Of a stretch of 64,000 nucleotides of DNA, positions 55,489 through 64,000 are shown in pieces. The notes beneath the pieces are model-generated. The model was not told the DNA's origin. It searched no databases and saw only the letters and a list, made by a program, of their open reading frames with translations. Positions within the stretch are counted from its first letter, which is position 1; each line of letters begins with the position of its first letter. The position numbers and the translations under genes were made by a program. The stretch comes from Pogostemon cablin (lineage: Eukaryota > Streptophyta > Magnoliopsida > Lamiales > Lamiaceae), in contig CM042975.1 in assembly GCA_023678885.1 (NCBI GenBank), positions 31,351,405 through 31,415,404 on the forward strand, written 5' to 3'.

Positions 55489-57963
55489 ATGATCACAAGA
55501 TCAAAGGAAAATCAATCGATCATTCCTTTGAATTTGGAGATTGAAAGGACCGCACGACAAAGGAAACGAGAGAGGCGTAAAGCTAGAAAAGAAAAAAATA
55601 TGGAGAATCAACGGGGAGACAATGTTAATTATGACCCACCCCAAGATCCTTTACAAGATCAAAGGGGGGTACAAGAAGGAGTGCAAGAGAATCAAGCGGA
55701 GATAATGAGGAATGTCTTTGCTCAAAATCAAGAGTATATGCAATTGCTTGCCAATCAAGAAGCTCAAAGGATATTTCAACAACAAGAGTTGCCAAGGCCT
55801 AGAGCAATTCGGGATTACTTCCAACCGAGAGCCGTACACAATATGGTTCCTCCGGTTCAAGCCAATGATTATGAAATCAAGACCGGATTGATCAACATGG
55901 TTAAAGCAAATCAGTTTGGGGGAGGTCCTCTTGAAGACCCGAACACTCATCTATCTACTTTCTTGGAGGTTGCAAATACCGTCAAGATGAAGGGAGTGTC
56001 GGAGGATGCTATTCGAATGAGGTTGTTCTCTTTCTCTTTAAGAGACAAGGCTAAAGCATGGTACAATACAATTCCTTTGGGAAGTTGTAATACATGGGAA
56101 GATCTTGAGCAAAGGTTCCTAAACAAGTACTTTCCTCCTTCAAAGACGCTCCAATTGAAAAGCCTTATCACTCAATTTAGGCAACTTCCGGATGAAAATT
56201 TTTATGAAGCATGGGAACGCTACAAAGAGATGCTCCGAAAGTGTCCTCAACACGATTTTCATGAGAATCAACAAGTGGCTTTCTTTTACCAAGGGTTGAA
56301 TCAACAAAATCGGATGCATGTAGATGCCTCATCCGGAGGGTCTATATTTGGAATGGATGCTATGAAAGCTATGGATATTTTTGAAGACATTGCAATGAAT
56401 GCTTATCAATGGCCTTCCGAGCGAGTAATGGGAGGTTATGCATTTGGAAAGGTAGCTCAAGTGGATGCTAAACCTCGTTTAATTCGTTGGGTGTTGCTTT
56501 TGCAGGAATTTGATGTGGTCATCAAGGATAAAAAGGGCGTGGAGAATGTGATTGCGGACCATTTGTCTAGGATAGAAAATGGAGGTGCAAATGAAGATTT
56601 GAAGCCCATTGGGGATGAGTTCCCGGATGAGGATATTTTACTACTAGAGGTCAAGCAAGTGAATACTCGCATGGTGAATGTGCCGCCTTGGTACGCCGAT
56701 TACGTCAATTTCTTTGTGTGTGGAATCAAGCCCACGTTGCTTAATGAGTACAAAGAAAAGAGGTTTCATGTTGAAATTAAGAAGTATTTTTGGGATGAGC
56801 CGTATTTGTTTAAAATTTGCAATGATGGAGTAATAAGGAGATGTGTAGCTGAAGAAGAAGTTATGGGGATTCTTGAACTTTGTCACTCGTCTTTGTGTGG
56901 AGGTCACTTTGCTCATCAAAAGACGGGGGCTAAGGTTTTACAATCGGGCTTCTATTGGCCAACATTGTTTAAGGATGCAAAGAAGTTTGTTGCAAAGTGT
57001 GATATATGCCAAAGGATAGGGGGAATTGGCAAGAGAGATGAAATGCCCATGACTTTAAGGATTGATGTAGAAATTTTTGATGTATGGGGGATTGATTTTA
57101 TGGGACCATTTCCCTCGTCTAAAGGATATGTGTACATCTTTCTAGCTGTGGATTATGTGTCCAAGTGGGTGGAGGCAATTCCCACGAAGACGAATGATGC
57201 TTTGATTGTGCAAAGGTTTTTGAAAAAGAACATTTTTGCTAGGTTTGGAGTTCCACGAGCTTTAGTGAGTGATGGAGGATCACACTTCGTAAACAAGTTG
57301 ATGGAGAGTTTGTTGAAAAGATATGGAGTGAAACATCGAGTGGCTACACCTTACCACCCTCAAACAAATGGTTTGGCGGAGGTCTCTAACCGCCAAATCA
57401 AGTTAGTTTTGGAGAAGACCATCAATGGAGGGAGGAAGGATTGGTCGAACAAGCTTGACGACGCTTTATGGGCTTATCGGACGGCTTTTAAGACCATTCT
57501 TGGTGTCTCACCGTATCAATTGGTCTATGGTAAAGCTTGTCATCTCCCCGTGGAGCTTGAACACCGTGCATTATGGGCTATCAAACGTCTTAATATGGAC
57601 GAGGGGGAAAGTGGTCAAGCACGGTTGTTGAAGTTAGTTGAGTTGGAGGAGTTTAGAGGAAGAGCATTTGAAAACTCAATTATCCATAAGGAAAATATGA
57701 AGAGATGGCATGATGCTAAGGTCAAGGAGAAGACGTTTGCTCTCGGGGATAAAGTGCTTGTATTCAATTCGAGGCTCAAGTTGTTTCCCGGAAAGCTTAA
57801 ATCAAAATGGATGGGACCCTATGAAGTGCTTGAAGTGTTGAATGGACATACATTGAGGTTAAAGGGTCCAAATAATGAATTTGTGGTAAATGGTCATAGA
57901 GTGAAGCATTACCTATCTCCTTCTCAAAAGGAGACGGTGTATGTGGTTACTCTCTCTTCTTAA
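55489..57963 (+). CDS. Gag-integrase fusion ORF (E gag joined to RNase H end and IN)
   Basis: 824 residues from the ATG at 55489 (MITRSKENQSIIPLN). Residues 1 to about 325 are Athila Gag (TGLINMVKANQFGGGPLEDP, LRLFSFSLRDKAKAWY-like). At KVAQVDA|KPRLIRW (56464-56470) the sequence switches to the last part of RNase H (LLQEFDVVIKDKKGVENVIADHLSR). The integrase follows: a zinc finger (HSSLCGGHFAHQKTG ... CDICQR), catalytic WGIDFMGP, VSDGGSHF and NGLAEVSN, with D-58-D-35-E spacing, and a C-terminal domain ending KHYLSPSQKETVYVVTLSS. Protease, RT and most of RNase H are deleted, yet the frame is uninterrupted. The shared bases GATGCT at the joint suggest microhomology-mediated deletion between E's gag and D's pol. 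It could be a chance fusion or be translated. Confidence 0.85.
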   Translation: MITRSKENQSIIPLNLEIERTARQRKRERRKARKEKNMENQRGDNVNYDPPQDPLQDQRGVQEGVQENQAEIMRNVFAQNQEYMQLLANQEAQRIFQQQELPRPRAIRDYFQPRAVHNMVPPVQANDYEIKTGLINMVKANQFGGGPLEDPNTHLSTFLEVANTVKMKGVSEDAIRMRLFSFSLRDKAKAWYNTIPLGSCNTWEDLEQRFLNKYFPPSKTLQLKSLITQFRQLPDENFYEAWERYKEMLRKCPQHDFHENQQVAFFYQGLNQQNRMHVDASSGGSIFGMDAMKAMDIFEDIAMNAYQWPSERVMGGYAFGKVAQVDAKPRLIRWVLLLQEFDVVIKDKKGVENVIADHLSRIENGGANEDLKPIGDEFPDEDILLLEVKQVNTRMVNVPPWYADYVNFFVCGIKPTLLNEYKEKRFHVEIKKYFWDEPYLFKICNDGVIRRCVAEEEVMGILELCHSSLCGGHFAHQKTGAKVLQSGFYWPTLFKDAKKFVAKCDICQRIGGIGKRDEMPMTLRIDVEIFDVWGIDFMGPFPSSKGYVYIFLAVDYVSKWVEAIPTKTNDALIVQRFLKKNIFARFGVPRALVSDGGSHFVNKLMESLLKRYGVKHRVATPYHPQTNGLAEVSNRQIKLVLEKTINGGRKDWSNKLDDALWAYRTAFKTILGVSPYQLVYGKACHLPVELEHRALWAIKRLNMDEGESGQARLLKLVELEEFRGRAFENSIIHKENMKRWHDAKVKEKTFALGDKVLVFNSRLKLFPGKLKSKWMGPYEVLEVLNGHTLRLKGPNNEFVVNGHRVKHYLSPSQKETVYVVTLSS

Positions 57964-58511
57964 ACTTCTTTTGAGTATTGGTTTAGTGTAGATTTTTTTT
58001 TTTTAGTTTTCTTGTAGATTTGGTATGAAGGTGGTTAAGCTCATGAGAAACGCATAAGAGAAAAGACACGGATGAGGTTGCGTGGTGGTCACACTTGATC
58101 AATTGGAGCTTAAAGTAGGCATAAGAGGTGGAGAAACATGAAGAGCATTGAGAAAACGAATAAGGTATGTCTCACCACTTTTGCAAACTTAATTCGTAAC
58201 TTGTTTCGATTTAAGTTTGGGGGGAGAGTGCGTGGTGTGATCTATACTTTGTTCAATTGATTGTGTTATTTTGTGTATATATATCATCATTGCAAATTGG
58301 TCATTTTTGAAAAATTTTGAATATGTTTCTCATGAGTTAGGATAGTTTTGGTGTGTTTGGTGGTGTTTTGAGTACATTCTAATCCATTCTTGGTTATGAG
58401 TGTAGCATGGATAACATTGAGTAGTGTTTAAGCATGAATAGGGTATGTGAAGAGTGAAAAACAGGGCAAGGACGGAGTGAAGCAAGAAAAATGAAGAACA
58501 GGGTAAACTGC
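57964..58511 (+). other. Spacer after integrase with internal polypurine-like tract
   Basis: No gene. TTTAAGTTTGGGGGGAGAG (58210-58228) closely matches the tract before the 3' LTR of D (AAGTTTGGGGGG, 62072-62084) and may be a second polypurine tract. Confidence 0.55.
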
Positions 58512-58763
58512 TACACGGGCCGTGCGCCGTGCACGGCCCTGTAGCAGTTGGCCTTGTAGCGGGATCAGAACATGCTACACGGCCAGGATGATAGCCGAGT
58601 TACGCAGCTCGAGCCGTGCAGGAGAAACGGTACACGGGCCGTGTTCCGCACACGGCCCTGTCACAGGTGGCCGTGTAAGGGGATCAGAACACGCTGCACG
58701 GCCTCACTTGAGGCCGTGCTGCGTAACACGGGCCGTGCAGGGCTTCGACCAGGTTTTTAAAAG
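58512..58763 (+). promoter_or_regulatory. U3-like palindrome module and TATA-like site before third ORF
   Basis: Two diverged tandem units built from CACGGGCCGTG, CACGGCCCTGT, GGCCGTGTAA and GATCAGAACACGCTGCACGG, in the same order as in D's U3. Sequence on the 5' side (AAACAGGGCAAGGACGGAG) also resembles U3 (AAACAGGTCATGGAACGGA). A TATA-like TTTTTAAAAGG lies at 58754-58764, about 165 bp before the ATG at 58927. This looks like a copy of the LTR promoter placed before the third ORF. Confidence 0.5.
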
Positions 58764-58926
58764 GGCTTTTCCGTAAGCATTCTACACACTCCCTTTCATC
58801 CGTACACATCCAATTCACTCCTCCAAGTACACAAATCTTCCACCAGGTTAGTTTTTTTGAAGGATTGTGAGTAAAGTTTGTCAAGTTTGCACACCAAATC
58901 ACTTCTCCACATCCAATTGTTGAAAG

Positions 58927-60471
58927 ATGGCTGAGAGGAGAGTTCGCCCAAGGACCGAGGATTTCATTGTGATAACCGACCCTGAGGAGTTATCTAACTT
59001 GGATGCCCAGTTGTTTATTGAAGGAATTCATCCACAAGAATTTGGAGTTGAGTTCGAGGATTATTGGGGAAAGTATGTGATTCGCTGGCAAGTGCTAGCC
59101 CCGAAGGTCAAGGCTACTCGTTTCCAAGATACGGAAACGATGAGGTGATTAGGTATAGAGGAAGATCTGAGGAAGTTATTTCGCTTCTCTCAGATGGAAG
59201 CTTTCTTCGATAAGAGGCCGCCAACCTACTATCATCTCACTGCGGAATTCATGAGTACTTTACAAGTGAAGAAAGATAGGAATGGGTATCCACTGTGGGT
59301 GACTTTTCAGCTAGATAATGTGTTGAGGGAAAAGGTTCCATTGGCATTTTTGAATGAGTGTTTTGGGTGCCCGCCATGCGAATTCCATCAGAGCTTTTAT
59401 GCCGGAGGAACTTTCAAACAACAGGAATGGTGGTCAAGCCTTGTGAATGATGGAACTGAGAGAGCAGGGTACGTCCCTAGTGCCTCAAAGGGAACAGCCA
59501 TCCGGAATCCGGTAATGAGGTATTTGGAGAAGATCGTCTCCAACACTATACTGGGAAGGTTTGAAGGAGGCTCAGTTGGAGAAAAGCAGCTCTACATCAT
59601 GTATTGTATGTATAAAGAGCTACCGCTTAATGTTGCAGCACACTTTGTGCAACATGCGGAGAGAGTTGCAAAGAGGCAGAGTTCTCAAGGGTTGATGCTA
59701 GGAGGGATGATTACAATGATAGCTCAAGGAATGGGAGTTAACTTCGCAGGAATGGAGAATCGTATGGTTAGTGAAGGGTTGAATTACTCACAGCTGATGA
59801 GGATGGAATTTTTGACCATGGTAGGAAATCAATACTGTTTAAGGCAGGAGAAGGGAGCTCCATTTCCGTTGCCAATGCCGGAGCTCACTACAGTTTATAC
59901 AAGGAGAAGGCTTGCAAATTTGGCTATGGGAAGCGTGAACCATTCCAGAGTTGTTAAGGCATTTTATAGAAGAAACAGAGATGAAATGGAACAGGTTCTG
60001 AGGCAGGTTAGAGTTGAAGAAAATGAAGAGCTAGCCAATTTGAGGGCCGAGCAAGTGCCCATGGAGGGTGATGAGCAAGGAGAGCAACCGGAGCAGATTG
60101 AGTTTGAGGAGCAAGGCCCTGATCCACCACTGTTTGAGGAAGAAGGAGCACCGCCACCAGTCGCACCGGGCCAAGGAGATGAAAGGTGGAACTATATGAT
60201 GGATGAGGTACGTGACATGAGGCATGTGCAGCAGACATATGGGACTCAGATCAGGGAGATTCGCGAAGTCCAGCAAGAGCATGGAAGACATATTGAAGAG
60301 TTAAGAGCTGGACAACGAAGGAGGGAGTACTATGAAGAACAATCAAGGGCGCACTCCAACAACATAGAGGAGATGTTGACCATGATGTTCAACTTCCAGT
60401 TTCCTGCGAACCCTCGAGCCTACATCCCATGGAACACCTATCGTCCACCTCCTCCGCCTCCGGAACAATGA
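58927..60471 (+). pseudogene. ATHILA ORF-1-like third ORF of element D, one in-frame stop
   Basis: 515 codons including one internal TGA at 59146-59148 and the final stop. It starts MAERRVRPRTEDFIVITDPE. The N-terminal half matches the ATHILA ORF-1 family pattern (YHLTAEFMSTLQVKKDR, then a WVTFQLDN-type strand and CFGCPPCEFH). The middle contains LNVAAHFVQHAERVAKR. The acidic linker (about 60040-60170) and a helical coiled-coil-like segment (MRHVQQTYGTQIREIREVQQ) precede a PPPPPP tail. It takes the place of the 'env-like' ORF of other Athila elements, but I see no signal peptide or transmembrane helix, so an envelope role is not supported. A second ATG at 59194 would give a 425-residue product downstream of the stop. 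Confidence 0.75.
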
Positions 60472-62085
60472 GGGAGTATTTTGAGTGCTTGGCACTTTTG
60501 TCCATTCATCTAGCTATTAGTTAGAATTTCGGTATTATTGCTTAGACATTTGATTTGATTTGTTAGGATTTGATTGGATTGTACTTAAATTGTTGGTTTT
60601 TGGGAGGTTTTAATTTGGGATTTTATTTTCAGTTTTATGCGTTTTTCTTTTCGGTATGTTGATTGGATGCGATGGGAAATTGATCTTTATTGTTATGGAT
60701 TTGATTTGAGGTGTTTTATTTTCTTTTGATGGATGATTTGATTTATGCTTGTTATATGTTTGTATTGTTGGTTGATCCCTTGATTAGTAGGTGATGTTTG
60801 TTGTTAGTTTAATTCTTGTATAGGTGTGGTTTTGGTGGTATGTTTTGGGAAGGAGTTGAGTAATGTTTTTGAGTATGAGCTATGATGCATTGTTTGTGAT
60901 AGGTGATGGCAAGCAAGTTAATGGTTTCTACTTGTTAAAATTGTGACATGGATTACATAATTTGTTCAATTTTGAGAAGTATGAAGGTTAATTGAGTTTC
61001 TTTTGGTCCAAGCAAAAGCTTGTGAGAGTTGAGCCTCAACCGTGCCTCCATGGTTAGTTATTGAAGAGAGGACCGGTTGAACTTAGACAAACTAGAACTT
61101 GCTCTTGGACTATAGGAACGAAGCCCGAATGGTTGAAATTTGTGAAATGATCTTAGGCCATCCTTGTTGAGAAAGTCATGGCCATAAAATTTCCTTACCA
61201 AAAACATTATCCCTAGAAAGCCACTTTGAACTTTTAAGCCTATTTCTTGTGATATAAGCACATTACAAGCCTTGAAAACCCATTTAAACCTTATATATAT
61301 ATAACCTATGTGTGGGTAATTGAGGATGATGATGGTTTACAAGGGAATATGTGGAAATATGTGCAAAGAAACGTATATGGAAAGAAAGGTTGAGTCAAGA
61401 AAAAGGATGAAAGAGCTTAAGAAAAGCAAGTGCAACTTCAACAAAAGTGAAAAAGGAGCAAAATAGAAAAATATGCTCAAGGAACACAAAAGTTAAAGAA
61501 AAGAAGTATGCCATTCAAAAAGAAGCTCAAGAAATCCAAGGAATAATGATGCTTAGTGTTTGTGATTAAAGTAGAAAAGAAAGGAAGCATGAAAGTGAGG
61601 ATGTTGAAGAAAGGAATCATCTCTTCGATCAACCACATTTGAAAAGTCACTATGATTCAAAGTTTCCTACCTTACCAAAGAGCCTAAACATTACATCCAA
61701 AGATAAAGACCTTTTTGATCACTTATTGAAACTAGGGTGGCTTGTGAACATAGTCCATGAGCAAGCCTATGGTGAGTCGGTTACATCCGGTTGATGAGTG
61801 TTGTTCAAAACCTTACTTCAAAGAGTGTTGAGCGAATTTGATATCCTATGAAAGGCTTGGATTGAAAGGGATTTGATTACTCTTTTGTCATGCTTGAGAT
61901 TGAACTCGTTAATCTTTCATGTTACAAGTTTGATTATGTAGGGATACTTAACTTGATTTTGAAGTCCTTATTACTTGTGATGTATTGTGGTTTATGTTCG
62001 TTAGATGTTCTCTAGGTGAAAATTTCTCCTCTTGTTTATCATTTTTAGTTGTTCGAGGACGAACAACACTTTAAGTTTGGGGGGT
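60472..62085 (+). other. 3' untranslated region of element D and polypurine tract
   Basis: No gene recognised. It is A/G-rich around 61370-61620. The polypurine tract AAGTTTGGGGGG ends at 62084, one or two bases before the TGATTG of the 3' LTR. Confidence 0.6.
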
Positions 62086-63816
62086 TGATTGTCGTCATTT
62101 TCACCTAGGTTTTAGTGTCTTTATGTGTGTATTTTCGGATATTTTTATCCGTATTTGTGTTAATTTTGGTGGAGTTATTATTGTTTTGAGGAAAGTGGTA
62201 CGAACTGATAGAATTGTGTAAATGAGCTTAAATATGTGTAAAACAGGTCATGGAACGGACAAACACGGAGTCGGGAGCGAAAGGGAGATGAAGAATAGGC
62301 CATGCAGCTGCACGGGCCGTGCGCGGAACACGGCCCTGTAGCAGCTGGCCGTGTAATGTCATCAGAACACGCTGCTCGGCCAGAGATTCGGCCGTGCGCT
62401 GCTGCACGCCCCGTGTGCGGAGCTCGGCCCTGTAAGAAGGAGCCGTGTATTGTCGTCAGAAAGTGCTGCACGGCCATGATCAAGGCCGTGTATTGCAGCT
62501 CGAGCCGTGTCCGGAAGCACGCACAAAACGCCGAAGTAGGTGTGCCCTACACGGGACGTGTACTGCAGCACGGGTCGTGTAGGTGCAAAATCCTGTGTAA
62601 TTTTCAGAATGTTCCGGAAGCTTCTAGAAGGTCCATAAGTGATATAAAACCATGATTTGTGCGAAATTAGAAGAGGAGATACAGATTATATCAGATTGAG
62701 AGCAGTTACACACAATCCACACCACATTTCCTCACACACTAGATCTACAAGCCATCTACACCATCTAAATCCATCAATTCACCTTGATCTTCATAAATCC
62801 ATCCATACATCCATTCATTCCATCATCTAAGAAGAGAAAATCAGATTTGTTTGAAGAATTTGGCATGATCAAGGAAGAAGGAGTCTACCTACAAGGGGAA
62901 GCTCAATCTCTTTTATTTTGCTACTTTCTTCATTTTATTGCTCATATGGAGCTTGTATTGGATTGTAGCCAATTTGCAATGAATATTTGTGGCTAGTCCT
63001 CAAGTGAGGCTAGCAATATGATTGGTTAGGAAATATGTAGATTGTTGCACTATTAAAGCTTGATGAATTGATTGTTATGATTACTTTCTATCATGAATGT
63101 TTATTCTCATTTGATGCATGATGTGTGTGGTTAAATTCTCTATGCATAGTGTTAGGATGGCCATTCCAATATTATGTGTGGTGATTTAATTGAATCATTG
63201 ATTGTATTAGGTGACTTGGTTAGTATGAGGGGAGGAAAGTCATTCCCTCCAAGTGCTTAGAACCTCATGATAGAACATTAGTGATGAACTAGTGAGGGGA
63301 ACCAACTTATGATCATAGTACCCATGAGGGAATTGAGAGTAAGACAATCTTAGGAGATTTAAACTTGTAAAAGAGTTGAGAACCTAATCACCTTGGCCAT
63401 AGGGGTTAGGGGTACAATTGTGATTGCCCTTAGTTTCATAACTTGAAAGTCATCAATGCTTGAGTAAGTGTGAAGTCTACATAAGACCTTGACCATGATG
63501 TTGCTAGCCTTGCTCTCTTTTTAGATACACTTCATCCATTCCATCTCATTCTTGCTACTTGATTTGATTGATACTTGTTATAATTAGTTGCTTGTCTAGT
63601 TTATTAGTTAATTGATAGAGTAATCATAGTTCTTAAATCAAAACATTATCTTGATCATCCTTACAAAACATAAATCAATGAAAAATCCGGATACAACTTG
63701 AGTTTACCTTTTCCCTTGGGACGACAATACTATAAATTTTGCACTTGGTCACGCGTATACAACAGCGATATAGTACACTTACTCTTGACATTTCACTAGA
63801 AATGCGACTAAGTTCA
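62086..63816 (+). repeat. Second LTR of element D (shared)
   Basis: 1,731 bp, same length as the first. It differs at about a dozen sites by eye, for example CACGGGCCGTG to CACGGGACGTG and CACGGGTCGTG in the palindrome module. It is both the 3' LTR of D and the 5' LTR of what follows. Confidence 0.88.
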
Positions 63817-64000
63817 TGGCGCCGCTTGCCGGGGAAATGTTAAACTTGTGGTTGTAACGAGTTTGAAGTTGATTAGTCTTGATAAGGATATTTCTTTCAT
63901 TTGTATAGTTGTTTACTTGTCTTAGTTACTTGGAGAGCTAATTTTGGAATTCTTGTAGGTACATGCAAACTCGTTCAAGGTCTCAATCTATTGAACCTTT
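63817..64000 (+). mobile_element. Start of a further element D copy (primer site, leader, gag start)
   Basis: Primer site TGGCGCCGCTTGCCGGGG, leader and gag start (MQTRSRSQSIEPL from 63987) looked identical to 49982-50165. It runs off the window. Confidence 0.88.

Larger units (their letters stand above)
53742..56469 (+). mobile_element. Element E: Athila element inserted in D, 3' part deleted
   Basis: Starts with an LTR beginning TGATTAGAGCTATTTTCACC, related to but distinct from D's TGATTGTCGTCATTTTCACC. LTR, primer site, leader and gag are present. E's own pol end and 3' LTR are absent: the gag runs at about 56464-56469 into an RNase H/integrase frame and the next LTR downstream belongs to D. 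The five bases before E are GAATG (53737-53741); no second copy was found, as expected if the right border was deleted. Confidence 0.75.
48251..63816 (+). mobile_element. Element D: young Athila-lineage Gypsy element, interrupted
   Basis: Two 1,731-bp LTRs (48251-49981 and 62086-63816) differ at about a dozen positions by eye. Between them, in order: primer site, gag, protease, RT (broken by element E), a gag-integrase fusion, a third ORF and a polypurine tract. Protease type (DLGASIN), primer site and third ORF place it in the Athila lineage. The second LTR is followed directly by another primer site and gag start, so the element is part of a tandem array. Confidence 0.85.

Noticed and set aside
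58522..58902. Frames over the module before the third ORF of element D
   Set aside because: Same palindrome-driven artefact as in the LTR.
60008..60291. Minus-strand frames within the third ORF of element D
   Set aside because: Shadows of the plus-strand ORF.
58927..60471. Interpretation of the third ORF as an envelope gene
   Set aside because: No signal peptide, transmembrane helix or cleavage-site pattern seen; the sequence fits the ATHILA ORF-1 family instead.

Overview
This is nuclear DNA of a flowering plant, most likely a eudicot. It is AT-rich and full of Stowaway-type MITEs, and it holds long Ty3/Gypsy elements of the Tat and Athila lineages plus a Ty1/Copia element, many of them nested. 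I cannot name the species. Only one plausible ordinary host gene is visible: a 125-residue single-pass membrane protein on the minus strand near 3 kb. Most of the rest is transposable-element DNA, so the window reads as gene-poor heterochromatin-like sequence bordering one gene.

Layout. (1) 1-7.4 kb: AT-rich intergenic DNA with MITEs, the small gene with its TATA box and a G-rich tract, and an 801-bp inverted-repeat element with 7-bp target duplications. (2) 7,408-33,054: a Tat-lineage Gypsy element (A) with 1.0-kb LTRs. Its gag-pol has one in-frame stop. Its second RNase H domain is split by a nested Copia insertion (B, 13,310-24,675) with a perfect 5-bp target duplication (AAACC). Past pol, element A carries an antisense two-exon gene with a plant mobile domain (PMD) and a coiled-coil tail, apparently with its own TATA box, intron and poly(A) signal. 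(3) 33-42.8 kb: intergenic DNA dense in MITEs, with a 282-bp TRIM nested in one MITE, and TA microsatellites. (4) 42,784-48,250: an Athila-like element (C) with a 1.38-kb 5' LTR and a decayed gag-protease, lacking RT and integrase. (5) 48,251-63,816: a younger Athila element (D) with two 1,731-bp LTRs. A related Athila element (E) is inserted in its RT. A deletion then fused E's gag in frame to an RNase H/integrase reading frame. D also carries an ATHILA ORF-1-like third ORF. After D's second LTR the same leader and gag start again, so D is part of a tandem LTR-internal-LTR-internal array that runs off the window.

Two elements (B and D) show the shared-LTR tandem structure expected from unequal recombination between LTRs. 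The observations most worth following are the independent-looking antisense PMD gene inside A; a U3-like, palindrome-rich module duplicated in front of D's third ORF, which may be an internal promoter; the in-frame Gag-integrase fusion; and the recently mobile but coding-dead Copia tandem. All identity estimates are by eye; no alignment or database search was run.
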